64,000 nucleotides of DNA, taken from Granulicella sibirica. GTDB lineage: Bacteria; Acidobacteriota; Terriglobia; Terriglobales; Acidobacteriaceae. Below, one piece after another: positions 1 through 8,359 of the stretch (its first letter is position 1; each line of letters begins with the position of its first letter). The notes beneath the pieces are model-generated. The model saw only the letters and a list, made by a program, of their open reading frames with translations, was not told where the DNA came from and ran no database searches. A program made the translations under genes and the position numbers. The stretch spans positions 2,549,795-2,613,794 of the forward strand of contig NZ_RDSM01000001.1 of assembly GCF_004115155.1 (NCBI RefSeq), written 5' to 3'.

Positions 1-405
1 GCCGCCGATTTCTATCTTTCGGTGTTTGCTTCGGGGCGCAAGGTAAGCGAGTTGCGGGCTCCAGCAGGTGCGCCTGCGCCAGCGGGGTCGCTGATGGTGA
101 TCACGCTTGAGCTTGAGGGGCAGCAGATGACGTTTCTCAACGGTGGGCCTGGCCATCCTTTGACGGAGGCGTTTTCCTTCTCGGTGGTGTGTGAGACGCA
201 GGAGGAGATCGACGGGTACTGGGACAAGCTGGTGGAGGGGGGATCTCCGATGGCCTGCGGGTGGTTGAAGGATAAGTACGGGCTCTGCTGGCAGATTGTG
301 CCAGCACGGCTTCAGAAGCTGGTTTCTACGCCGGGCGGGATGAAGGCGATGATGTCGATGGTGAAGTTCGATATCGCGGCGCTGGAGAAGGCTGCGGCTG
401 GTTGA
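1..405 (+). CDS. VOC/PhnB-like glyoxalase-fold protein, 5' end outside window
   Basis: The reading frame is open from base 1, so the gene begins before the window; the GTG at 22 is only an internal codon. The visible 134 residues begin AADFYLSVFASGRK, matching the start of the second half of PhnB-like (3-demethylubiquinone methyltransferase-like) VOC proteins, then show MTFLNGGP, FSFSVVCETQEEIDGYWDKL and CGWLKDKYGLCWQIVP, all typical of that family. Members are small cytosolic proteins of unknown or varied substrate. It converges on the hydrolase at 478, with a palindrome between the two. Family assignment is good; function is open. Confidence 0.8.
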   Translation, partial: AADFYLSVFASGRKVSELRAPAGAPAPAGSLMVITLELEGQQMTFLNGGPGHPLTEAFSFSVVCETQEEIDGYWDKLVEGGSPMACGWLKDKYGLCWQIVPARLQKLVSTPGGMKAMMSMVKFDIAALEKAAAG

Positions 406-431
406 GGCTGGGCGATTGGAAGGATGTGGGT

Positions 432-457
432 CCCACATCTCAGAGGCGAGATGTGGG
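432..457. repeat. Intergenic palindrome between convergent genes
   Basis: A perfect 10-bp inverted repeat (CCCACATCTC, six-base loop, GAGATGTGGG) sits in the 72-bp gap between two convergent genes. It runs into GTGGGGCACCCGG (452-464), a string that recurs almost unchanged near 2614 and 2631. There is no T-run, so it is better read as a REP-like element than as an intrinsic terminator, although the hairpin could help end both transcripts. Confidence 0.6.
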
Positions 458-477
458 GCACCCGGGTTGTCGGCTGG

Positions 478-2514
478 TTAGCGTGGGACGGGGGCTTGTT
501 CGGCCTGGTGGATGAGCTTTTCGGCGTCGTCGGGTAGAAGTAAGCGCTGCTTTACGAGCGCTTCGGCGGCGGTGCGGACGCGGGTGACGTAGGCGGCGTG
601 GGTGGGGTAGCGTTCTTCAAGTGACGGGCGAGGGTCATGGGTGGCGGAGCGCTCGGCGGCGGTGGCGGGGAAGGGGATGTAACCGCCGGTGAGGGAGCAG
701 AACTGGCCCTTGCGGAAGCCGCCGTTGACCGGGTTCCAGCCGGTGTAGGTGCCGAGGGGGGCGTCCTGGAGGGGGCTGTGGATGCCGCCGATCTCGTTGC
801 CGTCGGGGTCGAGGGTGGGTAGGACGGCGGGAGTGGCTCCGAGGATGGTGAGGGGTTGCGCGGGGGCTATGCCGGAGAGGTCGTTGGCGCGGAATTCGGG
901 GCCGAGGGCGTAGATGAGGTTGGGGTTGAAGACATCGTGGGGGAGAGGCGCGCCGGGGATGCGGGGGAAGGTGGAGAGGACCTGTGCGGCGGGGGCGAGG
1001 GTTTTGGCCTGGAGGGTGGGGTAGATGTTGTCGGGCGGGGCGGTGTCGTCGACGACCCACTGCCTGAGGGCGAGGATGAGGGCGCGGCGGGTGGGGGTTT
1101 CGGGGTTTGGGTTTGCCGGGAGGGTGCAGTTGGCGAGGGGGTGCGGGGTGATCGAGAAGCCGCCGGGACCTCCGCCGTGGGTGGTACCGGCGAAGTAGAA
1201 GCGGCGGACGTTGGCGGGGAGGGGCAGATCGGCTGCGGCGGTGGTTCCTACAAAGCCCATGGAGGCGCGGAGGGAGTAGAACTCGGCTGAGCCGAGAAGT
1301 TCGATGATTTTGGGGCAGGTGTGGGTGGCGGTGCAGCGGTCGAGCTCTCCGGCGGTGGGGTTGTGGCGGATGGGGTCGGGTGTGGGGGCGTACCAGTTGG
1401 CTCCGTCGGTGCCGATCTCGAAGAGCATGCTGGTTCCGCCGGGGACGCCGAAGCGGACGTTGAGTGGTACCTGGCGGGCCGAGATGATGGGCATAAGGCC
1501 GGCGAAGACGATGTGGCCGGATTCGTCTTCATTGAAGCCCAGGTTGAGGAAGCTGCGGAGGAAATTTCCCGATTGCGAGACGCCGGCAGCGATGGCGGCT
1601 CGGGCGTGTCCGGCCACAGGGTTTTCGAAGCCTTCTCCGCCTGGGCTTGTCATGAGGAAGGCGTTCAGGTCGCGAACGGCGGCGAAGCCGAGGCCCATCA
1701 CGAGAGGGTCTTTAGCGGTGTATCGCAGTTCGTAGAGGAGGGCGGGGTCGGCTCCTTGCTTGAGGCAGATCTTTGCGGGATCGGGTGTGCCGGTTTCGCA
1801 GTCGGCCCAGGACCAGTCGGTTGGGGGGATTTCAGATTGGCCGGCGACTGCTCCGTCGATGTCTTCGTACTTCCTGGTGATGAGGTGGGCGTGGGTGGTG
1901 TCGAGGTCGACTGGGGTGGGCGGGAGGTCGTTCGCACCGTAGGTGATGGAGTGGGCGAGGGCGAGGGTCTCACGGCCGGCGGGTTCGTCCATGAAGCGGG
2001 CGAAGACGGAGCCGGTGATAGGGGAGCCATCGGGATTACGCGCGATGGGGACGCGGATGGTTTCGGCGTGGCCTCCGCCACTGGTGCGGCCTTCGAAGGG
2101 GATGTCGCCCTGCCAGCCGGAGACCAGGAAGAAGTCTCCGTTGGCGTATTCGCGGGGCAGGGCGGGGCTGCCGCGGTTGACGACATCGTAGAAGAGGACG
2201 GCCTTGGGGGATGGGTGGAGCGGGGCGTAGAGGGTGAAAGTTGCGGTGTATTCGACCATGCCCCGGGGGTTCAGGGGGGTGTGGTCGATGTCCTGAATGA
2301 TGCGGTTGTGGGGGTCGTGCGGGTCGACTTCACCGTAGGCGTAGCCGGAGAGGACGCGGTAGGTGGCGGGGACGTCCCTGGTGACTTCAGCTGGGGCGGG
2401 TTTGAGCTCGACGCGGACGATGCGGGCCTGGGCGGCGACGGTCAGGGTGAAGAGGGCGAGGGTTGTGAGGCGTTTGAGCAATGCGGCTCCTCGGAATCGC
2501 GATGATGCCTGCAT
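478..2514 (-). CDS. Secreted alpha/beta hydrolase domain protein (Abhydrolase_10-like)
   Basis: About 678 residues. I start at the ATG at 2514 because it is followed directly by a signal peptide (basic MQASSRFRGAALLKR, then a hydrophobic stretch to AAQA); the open frame continues upstream to 2622 only through a palindromic repeat. The candidate nucleophile is the Ser in GVSQSG, followed by NFLRSFLNLGFNEDESG, and GTTHGG precedes the C-terminal third. This resembles the large secreted alpha/beta hydrolase family common in Acidobacteriota and proteobacteria, with no assigned substrate. Probably periplasmic. It stands alone, separated from 2716 by repeats. Confidence 0.8.
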   Translation of the reverse strand: MQASSRFRGAALLKRLTTLALFTLTVAAQARIVRVELKPAPAEVTRDVPATYRVLSGYAYGEVDPHDPHNRIIQDIDHTPLNPRGMVEYTATFTLYAPLHPSPKAVLFYDVVNRGSPALPREYANGDFFLVSGWQGDIPFEGRTSGGGHAETIRVPIARNPDGSPITGSVFARFMDEPAGRETLALAHSITYGANDLPPTPVDLDTTHAHLITRKYEDIDGAVAGQSEIPPTDWSWADCETGTPDPAKICLKQGADPALLYELRYTAKDPLVMGLGFAAVRDLNAFLMTSPGGEGFENPVAGHARAAIAAGVSQSGNFLRSFLNLGFNEDESGHIVFAGLMPIISARQVPLNVRFGVPGGTSMLFEIGTDGANWYAPTPDPIRHNPTAGELDRCTATHTCPKIIELLGSAEFYSLRASMGFVGTTAAADLPLPANVRRFYFAGTTHGGGPGGFSITPHPLANCTLPANPNPETPTRRALILALRQWVVDDTAPPDNIYPTLQAKTLAPAAQVLSTFPRIPGAPLPHDVFNPNLIYALGPEFRANDLSGIAPAQPLTILGATPAVLPTLDPDGNEIGGIHSPLQDAPLGTYTGWNPVNGGFRKGQFCSLTGGYIPFPATAAERSATHDPRPSLEERYPTHAAYVTRVRTAAEALVKQRLLLPDDAEKLIHQAEQAPVPR

Positions 2515-2578
2515 GATATCCGGCGGCGAGTGGGGAGGATTGCAGGCAGCGATCACCTGCTCGTCGGCGGTATGGGCT

Positions 2579-2650
2579 CCCCACCTTAGCCGACGATGTT
2601 GCTGTCGGCGAAGGTGGGGCACCCGGCTAAGGTGGGGTACCCGGCTGTTG
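2579..2650. repeat. REP-like intergenic element with nested inverted and direct repeats
   Basis: CCCCACCTTAGCCG (2579-2592) is matched exactly by its reverse complement at 2624-2637. Inside and after it AAGGTGGGGCACCCGGCT (2611-2628) is repeated with one change at 2629-2646. The shared core GTGGGGCACCCGG also occurs at 452-464. This is a dispersed intergenic repeat of the genome rather than coding sequence. Confidence 0.65.
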
Positions 2651-2670
2651 TGATTGTCTGGCGGAAGGCG

Positions 2671-2695
2671 ACCGCAGATTCCCTTCGCGAAGGAC
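2671..2695. repeat. Copy of dispersed CGCAGATTCCCTTCG repeat
   Basis: The 15-mer CGCAGATTCCCTTCG at 2673-2687 recurs exactly at 8271-8285, in both cases followed by a GA-rich, GACA-containing tail. Both copies lie in gaps upstream or downstream of genes, as expected for a dispersed intergenic repeat. Confidence 0.55.
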
Positions 2696-2715
2696 AGCCA
2701 GAAAGGCGGATGCGG

Positions 2716-3894
2716 CTAGGTAGTGGGGAAGATTCTTGCGAAGGCTTGCTCGAAGTCGGCGATGAGGTCCTGCGGGGCTTCGAGGCCTACGGAGAGGCGG
2801 ATGAGATGGTCGGAGATGCCGAGGCGCTGGCGGGTTTCGAGAGGGATGTCGCAGTGGGAGGCGGTCGCCGGATTGGTGATGAGGGTTTCGACGCTTCCGA
2901 GGCTCTCGGCGCAGGTGCAGAGCTTGAGGGCTTCGATGAAGTGAAGGGAGTCCTCGGTAGAGGCTTTGAGCTCGAAGGAGAGCATGCCGCCGAAGGCCTT
3001 CTGCTGCTTTTCGGCGAGGGCCTTCTGGGGGAAGGAGTCAAGGCCGGGATAGTAGACGCGGGCGACGCGGGGATGGTCTTCGAGCCACTTGGCGATCTGG
3101 CCGGCGTGGCTGCAGTGCATGGCGAGACGGGCCGGGAGGGTCTTGACGCCCTGGAGAGTGAGCCAGGCGTCGAAAGGGGACGCGATGCTGCCTATGATCT
3201 TGCGGACGAAGCGGAGGCGCTCGGTGTGCTCCGCGTTGTTGGTCGCGAGGGAGCCGCCGATGGTGGCGTTGTGGCCGTCGATGTACTTGGTGGTGGAGAG
3301 CATGGAGATGTCCGCGCCGAGCGAGAGGCAGTTCTGCAGGAGCGGGGTGAGGAAGGTGTTGTCGACGGCGAGGAGGATGTTCTCGTGGGAGTGGGCGAGG
3401 TCGGCGATGGCGCGGACATCGGAGAGCTTGAGGGTGGGGTTGGCGGGGGTTTCGATGAAGATGAGGCGGGTGTTGGGGCGGATGGCCTGCTCGGTGGCCT
3501 CGACGCTGGAGGTGTCGGCGTAGGTGTACTCGACGGCGAAGTTTTCGAGGACCTGATGGAAGAGGCGGGCGGTTCCGCCATAGATGACGTCGGAGAGGAT
3601 GACGTGGTCGCCGGCTTTGAGGAGGGCAAGGCAGAGGGTGGTGATGGCGGACATGCCGGAACGGAAGCAGAGGGCGTACTCGGTGCCTTCGATGGCGGCG
3701 ATGGCCTGTTCGAGGGCGTTGACGGTGGGGTTCGCACCGCGCGAGTAGCCGTAGCCCTTGGTGACGCCGACGCTCTCATGGATATAGGTGGCGGTCTGGT
3801 GGATGGGGAAGAGGATGGAGTTCGACTGCTTCTCGTAGCTGCGATTGGAATGGATGACGAGGGTGGACGGCTGGAAATCGGGACGATCGGACAA
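2716..3894 (-). CDS. Cystathionine gamma-synthase/lyase-type PLP enzyme
   Basis: 392 residues, full length for the Cys/Met metabolism PLP family (PF01053). The Schiff-base lysine is K203 in STTKYIDGH; the substrate and cofactor loops YGYSRGANPT (near 48-57), SGMSAI (79-84) and DNTF (178-181) are all present. The enzyme acts in cytosolic trans-sulfuration (cystathionine synthesis or cleavage, or O-acyl-homoserine sulfhydrylation); the sequence alone does not fix which. The start is TTG at 3894, preceded by AGGAGG four bases upstream; there is no in-frame ATG or GTG upstream in the region checked. No SAM riboswitch was recognised in the leader. Confidence 0.9.
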   Translation of the reverse strand: MSDRPDFQPSTLVIHSNRSYEKQSNSILFPIHQTATYIHESVGVTKGYGYSRGANPTVNALEQAIAAIEGTEYALCFRSGMSAITTLCLALLKAGDHVILSDVIYGGTARLFHQVLENFAVEYTYADTSSVEATEQAIRPNTRLIFIETPANPTLKLSDVRAIADLAHSHENILLAVDNTFLTPLLQNCLSLGADISMLSTTKYIDGHNATIGGSLATNNAEHTERLRFVRKIIGSIASPFDAWLTLQGVKTLPARLAMHCSHAGQIAKWLEDHPRVARVYYPGLDSFPQKALAEKQQKAFGGMLSFELKASTEDSLHFIEALKLCTCAESLGSVETLITNPATASHCDIPLETRQRLGISDHLIRLSVGLEAPQDLIADFEQAFARIFPTT

Positions 3895-4109
3895 GGAACC
3901 TCCTGGGTTGCTGAGCGAGAACGGGCCATGGGACGGGATCGGGGGAGTTGGCCCCAGACGGCTGCTCAGAGAGGCGGGGGTCGCTGCGGAAGCGGGGTCC
4001 TGCGTCTACGCTGGCTTCGTGCCGCCTGGGGCTGGCATGGCCATGGGCATTCGAACTCCGCTACAGGTGTACAGCATGTTTTGCCTCGGACGCTACTGAC
4101 TCATTGAAT

Positions 4110-4280
4110 CATAGATGGCTGGGCATGGGCTGCGGACTCAGCCCATCCATTCGTCCATCCAAAGGTGGAGTGGGATTCATCCCGTGGGGGCGTGACCGGA
4201 GGGTGAACCGGACCTAATGTTGAGGAAGCAAAGATCTCATCAACACTCCTCCAGCGCCCCGGAAACGGGGTGCTTTTTTT
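4110..4280 (+). ncRNA. Candidate structured small RNA ending at an intrinsic terminator
   Basis: On the plus strand, where no gene lies upstream, hairpins follow one another: ATGGGCTG/CAGCCCAT (4125-4146, perfect 8 bp), GGGA-TTCA-TCCC (about 4172-4183), CCGG...CCGG (about 4197-4212), and GTTGAG...CTCATCAAC (about 4219-4244). A strong terminator ends the series. No known RNA family was recognised (6S, SRP, tmRNA and RNase P motifs were looked for and not found). Start and existence are inference. Confidence 0.3.
4254..4280 (+). terminator. Intrinsic terminator, plus strand, with no plus-strand gene before it
   Basis: GCGCCCCG, tetraloop GAAA, CGGGGTGC form an 8-bp stem with one G-T pair, followed by seven T residues. 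The polarity fits plus-strand transcription. The adjacent genes (2716-3894 and 4291-4815) are both on the minus strand, so it would end a separate plus-strand transcript. Confidence 0.6.
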
Positions 4281-4290
4281 GCGCGCATCG

Positions 4291-4815
4291 CTATGGCTCG
4301 AGAGTGTAGGGGAGGAGGAAGCGGCCGATCTGGATGGTGGGGCGATCGGCGGGGGGCCAGATCTTGAAGGACTCGATGCGGATGGGCTGCTTCGAGGCGT
4401 GCGCGGCTACGTTGCCGCGTTCGGCTCCGGTGGCGGCGTCGAAGATGTGGACGAGGAGGCCGTCGGGGCCGCGGCTCCAGCCTAGGACGTAGGCCCCTGC
4501 GGGGAGGGTGATCTCGGTGCCGAGGTGCAGGGGGCTTTGGGTGAGGAGATAGTGCGAGTACTTGCCGTCGGCGGCGTATCCGGCGGTGATGAGGACGACG
4601 GCGGCGATGGTGTGGCCGTGGTCGTCGGTGATGCCGGTGGCGGTGCGGAGTTCGGTCTCGATGCGTTCTTTTTCGACGGGGGCGCGAGCGGGGAGGAAGG
4701 CTTCGAGCTCGGCGGGGGTGGCGGCGCGCCATGTGGGTTTGGGCTGGGCGCTCAGGGCCAGATGAGGCAGGCAGAATGCGAGGAGACAGATAATCCAGAG
4801 TCGCAAAGGGGTCAC
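4291..4815 (-). CDS. Small secreted protein of unknown function
   Basis: 174 residues with a clear signal peptide (MTPLRLWIICLLAFCLPHLALSAQ). The mature part has beta-rich stretches (AAVVLITAGYAADGKYSHYL, LPAGAYVLGWSRGPDGLLVHIFD) and ends near a hydrophobic FLLPYTLEP. No family was recognised. Its GTG start overlaps the stop of the NarL-type regulator (GTGA, 4812-4815), so it is translationally coupled and probably the last gene of the two-component operon. A periplasmic role linked to what the sensor detects is a guess. Confidence 0.7.
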   Translation of the reverse strand: MTPLRLWIICLLAFCLPHLALSAQPKPTWRAATPAELEAFLPARAPVEKERIETELRTATGITDDHGHTIAAVVLITAGYAADGKYSHYLLTQSPLHLGTEITLPAGAYVLGWSRGPDGLLVHIFDAATGAERGNVAAHASKQPIRIESFKIWPPADRPTIQIGRFLLPYTLEP

Positions 4816-5438
4816 CCGAGATGCACGAAGCCGCGTTGGAGGGCTACGGTTGCGGCCTGGGTGCGGTCGACGACTCCCAGTTTGCCGAGCAGGCTGTTGA
4901 CGTGGGTCTTCACCGTGGCTTCGGAGATGAAGAGGTCGGCGGCGATCTCCTTGTTGGCACGACCGGCGACGATGCGTTCGAGGACACTGAGCTCGCGGGC
5001 GGTGAGCTGCTGGCCGCTGACGCGCTCGGCGAGCTTTTCGGCCACGGGCGAGGTGATGCGGGATTTGCCGGCGTGGACGGCCTGGATGGTCTTGAGGAGC
5101 TCGTCGAAGGGCATGCCTTTAAGCATGTAGCCCCTGGCCCCGGCCTGGAGGGCGCGGAAGATGTCTTCGTCGCCATCGTAGGTGGTCAGGACGACGACGC
5201 GGGCTTCGGGGAACTCGGCACGGATTTGCTTGATGGCTTCGACGCCGCCCATTTTGGGGAGTTGGAGGTCCATGAGGGTGACGTCGGGTTTGAGGGTGCG
5301 GAACATGGCGACTGCTTCGACTCCGTCTCCGACAGATCCGACGACTTCGAGTTCGTCGATGGAGGAGAGCAGGGCGACGAGTCCCTGGCGCACGACCTGG
5401 TGGTCTTCGACCAGCATGATGCGGATTGGATCGGACAC
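4812..5438 (-). CDS. NarL/LuxR-family response regulator
   Basis: 208 residues. Receiver domain at about 5-120 with acidic pocket E11/D12, phospho-acceptor D57 (MDLQLPKMGG) and switch lysine in MLKGMP. The C-terminal GerE helix-turn-helix (about 143-205) has the canonical LTARELSVLERIVAGRANKEIAADLFISEATVKTHV order. It lies four bases downstream of the propeller kinase (ends 5443), the natural partner, and overlaps the next gene. Expected to bind DNA as a phosphorylated dimer; target genes are not visible. Confidence 0.95.
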   Translation of the reverse strand: MSDPIRIMLVEDHQVVRQGLVALLSSIDELEVVGSVGDGVEAVAMFRTLKPDVTLMDLQLPKMGGVEAIKQIRAEFPEARVVVLTTYDGDEDIFRALQAGARGYMLKGMPFDELLKTIQAVHAGKSRITSPVAEKLAERVSGQQLTARELSVLERIVAGRANKEIAADLFISEATVKTHVNSLLGKLGVVDRTQAATVALQRGFVHLG

Positions 5439-5442
5439 GGTG

Positions 5443-8208
5443 TTACTCCTTTGCTCCGGCGATGGGGGTGGAGAGGGTGATCTTCGTTCCCTTGCCGAGG
5501 CTGCTTACGATGTCAAGACTGGCTCCGAGAACTTTGGCCCGTTCGTTCATGCCGCTTAGTCCGAAGTGACCCTGAGCCTTTGCGGCTTCGTCCATGGCGA
5601 AGCCCTGGCCCTTGTCCTCGACGATGAGGACAAGCATATCGCTTTCGTAGAAGAGGTCGATAGAGGCCTCGGCGGCGCGGGCGTGGCGCTGGATGTTCGA
5701 GAGGGATTCCTGGGCGATGCGGAGGACTTCATTCTCGATGCGGTTGTCGAGTTGGCGGTAGGCTCCGCTGATCTTCAGGTGAATCTTGAGGGTGTCGCCG
5801 GAGTAGCGTTCTACGACCTTGGCGAGGCGGGTGGGAAGGCTGTCCTGGGACAGGTTGGCGCGGAGCTCCCAGATGCTTTGACGGGCATCGGCGAGGCCGT
5901 CGGTGACGAGCTTGCGGGTCTGCTGGACCTGCTTGATGGCGGCTTCGACCTTGGTGAGCTGGAGGAGTTGGGAGACGATGTCGAGCTGGATGGAGACGCC
6001 GACGAAGTCCTGGGCGAGGGTGTCGTGGATCTCGCGGGCCATGCGGTTGCGCTCGTTGAGGACGAGATCGAAGCGGGCCTGGAGGCGGCGGAGGCGGAGG
6101 CGGTAAAGGGCGATCGAGATGGCCGCGATGGCCAGGATTACGAGGGTGGCGAACCACCATCTGCGATAGAAGGGCGGGATGACGCGGAAGGGGAGGGTGG
6201 CTCCGGCTTCGTTCCAGAGGCCGTCGTTGTTCATGGCCTGGACGCGGAAGGTGTAGCCGCCGGGGGGCAGATTGGTGTACGTGGCGGTGCGGCGGGTGCC
6301 GGCGTCGGTCCAGGCGCGGTCGAAGCCTTCGAGGAGGAAGCGGTAGCGGATCTCGGAAGGCGCGGTGAAGCTGAGGGCGGCGTAGTCGATCGTGAAGCGG
6401 GTGTGGCCGAAGGGGATCTGGATGGGATTGGCGGTGGTGTCGATGGGGAGTTCGTCGACGGAGAACTGCTCGATGGCGACGGGCGGTGGGATGGGATTGA
6501 TGGGGAGGTGGGCTGGGTCAAGGATGGCTACGCCGCGGCGGGTGGAGAACCAGAGCTCGCCGTTGGCCATGGACCAGAGGACGGGGGAGCCGGCGGCTAC
6601 CTTCTCTTCGCTGGGCATGCCGTCGGCGAGGCCGTAGTGGTTACTGTTGGGCGTGCAGGGGGTGTTGGTTTCGGCGCACTTGTCGAGGCCGGCGATGAGG
6701 ATGCGGTCGATGCCCCGGTCGCGGCGGAGCCAGAGGTAGCCCTGGGGGCCGGCGGAGATGCCGTTGATGGGGCTGCTCAGCGCTTCGACGTCGATTGAAT
6801 GGAAGGTGTTTTGGATGAGGCGGCTTAGGCCGACGCCCTTGGTGGCGACCCAGAGTTCTCCTTCGCGGTCTTCGGTGATGGCCGTGACGATGCCTTCAGG
6901 GAGGCCGTTGCGGGTGGTGAAGGTGTCGATCTTGCCGTCGGGAGCGAGGGTGGAGAGACCGGTGGAGGTGCCTATCCACAGCGTACCGTTCTGGGCGCGG
7001 AAGAGGGTTCCGATGAGGTCTCCGCCGAGGCCCTGGGCGCGGGTGAGTATCTCCATTTTATCGCCGGTGAGGTGGACGAGGCCGTGGCGGGTTCCGATCC
7101 AGACGGAGCCGTCGGGGTCTGCGAGCAGGGATTGAATGTAGTCGTCGGGGAGGCCCTCGGCGGAAGTGATGTGCTGGACATTTCCGTTGGCGGCGACGTG
7201 GTTGAGGCCGTCGGGGGTGCCAGCCCAGACGCTTCCTTGAAGGCCGGGGGCGAGCGAAAGGATTACGGGGCTGGTGAGGGTTTCGGGGTGGGGAGTGACT
7301 CCAGGGCCCAGGCCACGGAGTCCGTCTTCTCGGGTCCCGATCCAGATGGTGTGGTTGCCGGTCTCCGTGATGGCGGTGACGGCCTGGTTCTCGAGGGAGG
7401 GCTCGGTACGGAACTTCTGGGGGCGAAGGATGTGGAGGCCGGAGGATTCGGTGCCGATCCAGTAGTTTCCTTCGGTGTCCTCGAAGACCTGGAGGACGGG
7501 GTTGCCGTTGAGGGCGGGGACTGGGGTCGCGGTGGAGGCGTCTTTTGTGAGGATAGAGAGGCCGTCGTTGGTGCCGATCCATGCGGTTCCGGCGCGATCA
7601 ACGAAGAGGGTTTCGACCCGGGTTCCCGGGAGGGTGGCGCCTACCTTCCACTGCTTCGACGAAGTGCTTGAGTGGCGGCTGACTTCAGTGTTGGTGTAGG
7701 TCCAGATGCTGCCGTCCGGAGCATTGATGCCCGGGCTGGAGGGCTGAGTTGGAGCGGTGATGAAGTGGTCTGGTATCCACTGGGCGGAGCCGTTGTCTGT
7801 GGTGATGAAGAGGGAGCCGTCACGGGAGGGTTGCAGGGCGCGGACGGTGCGGGACGGGAGGCCGTTCTTTTCGTCGAAGCGTTTGAAGTGCTGGTTGCGG
7901 TAGAGGATGAGGCCGTCGGGGGTGCCAATCCAGAGGTCGCCGTTGGTGCTGGAGGCGAGGCAGCAGGCGTCGTCGCTGAGGAAGGCGGGGTCGTTGGTAT
8001 GGCTGAAGGTCTTGAAGGCGATGCCGTCGAAGCGGGCTATGCCGGCTTCGGTTGAGAGCCAGAGGAAACCGTCTGGGGTTTGGAGGATCTGGTGGACGCT
8101 GTTCTGGGGGAGGCCGTCTTCGGTGGACCAGGATTGGTGGTGGAGGTAGCGGAGGTCCTGGGCGTGGGTGGGCTGAGTTAGGAGGGCCAGGGCGATGGCA
8201 AGGACCAA
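5443..8208 (-). CDS. Propeller-type sensor histidine kinase (Reg_prop, Y_Y_Y, HisKA_3, HATPase)
   Basis: About 921 residues. A signal segment (LVLAIALALLTQPTHAQ) precedes repeated W-(I/V)-G-T-x-x-G-L blades, each a Reg_prop unit, forming two periplasmic beta-propellers. A Y_Y_Y domain (YTNLPPGGYTFRVQAMNNDGLW) and a membrane helix (WFATLVILAIAAISIALY) follow, then HisKA_3 with H in MAREIHDTLAQD and an ATPase with DKGQGF and GLSGM. The frame stays open to an ATG at 8343, but that extension crosses a dispersed palindromic repeat, so I favour the TTG at 8208; the start is uncertain. Partner: the regulator at 4812-5438. Confidence 0.88.
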   Translation of the reverse strand: MVLAIALALLTQPTHAQDLRYLHHQSWSTEDGLPQNSVHQILQTPDGFLWLSTEAGIARFDGIAFKTFSHTNDPAFLSDDACCLASSTNGDLWIGTPDGLILYRNQHFKRFDEKNGLPSRTVRALQPSRDGSLFITTDNGSAQWIPDHFITAPTQPSSPGINAPDGSIWTYTNTEVSRHSSTSSKQWKVGATLPGTRVETLFVDRAGTAWIGTNDGLSILTKDASTATPVPALNGNPVLQVFEDTEGNYWIGTESSGLHILRPQKFRTEPSLENQAVTAITETGNHTIWIGTREDGLRGLGPGVTPHPETLTSPVILSLAPGLQGSVWAGTPDGLNHVAANGNVQHITSAEGLPDDYIQSLLADPDGSVWIGTRHGLVHLTGDKMEILTRAQGLGGDLIGTLFRAQNGTLWIGTSTGLSTLAPDGKIDTFTTRNGLPEGIVTAITEDREGELWVATKGVGLSRLIQNTFHSIDVEALSSPINGISAGPQGYLWLRRDRGIDRILIAGLDKCAETNTPCTPNSNHYGLADGMPSEEKVAAGSPVLWSMANGELWFSTRRGVAILDPAHLPINPIPPPVAIEQFSVDELPIDTTANPIQIPFGHTRFTIDYAALSFTAPSEIRYRFLLEGFDRAWTDAGTRRTATYTNLPPGGYTFRVQAMNNDGLWNEAGATLPFRVIPPFYRRWWFATLVILAIAAISIALYRLRLRRLQARFDLVLNERNRMAREIHDTLAQDFVGVSIQLDIVSQLLQLTKVEAAIKQVQQTRKLVTDGLADARQSIWELRANLSQDSLPTRLAKVVERYSGDTLKIHLKISGAYRQLDNRIENEVLRIAQESLSNIQRHARAAEASIDLFYESDMLVLIVEDKGQGFAMDEAAKAQGHFGLSGMNERAKVLGASLDIVSSLGKGTKITLSTPIAGAKE

Positions 8209-8214
8209 ATACAG

Positions 8215-8300
8215 GGGGCCCTCGCGGTGCTCAGGATGACGGCGTAGAACAGGCAGCGGCAAGTGCGAGACGCAGATTCCCTTCGGGAATGACAACCAAG
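8215..8300. repeat. Dispersed intergenic repeat cluster upstream of the propeller kinase
   Basis: Contains ATTCCCTTCGGGAAT (8276-8290, perfect 6-bp arms), the 15-mer CGCAGATTCCCTTCG shared with 2673-2687, and on the minus strand GTCATCCTGAGC (8229-8240), a string I recall as common in acidobacterial intergenic regions. It lies within the 5' extension of the kinase frame and argues against the longest start. Confidence 0.5.
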
Positions 8301-8359
8301 AAGACAAAGGCAAGAGCGAAAGCCATAGCGACGGCGAGAGCAAAAGTGGATTCCCTCCT

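Noticed and set aside
1321..2505. Long plus-strand open frame opposite the alpha/beta hydrolase
   Set aside because: Gly/Val/Asp-rich translation typical of the antisense of GC-rich genes; no domain.
3895..4253. SAM riboswitch upstream of the cystathionine gene
   Set aside because: The minus-strand leader was read for SAM-I and SAM-II consensus strings and none fit.
5566..6798. Long plus-strand frame opposite the propeller kinase
   Set aside because: Same antisense composition artefact; the minus-strand kinase explains the bases.
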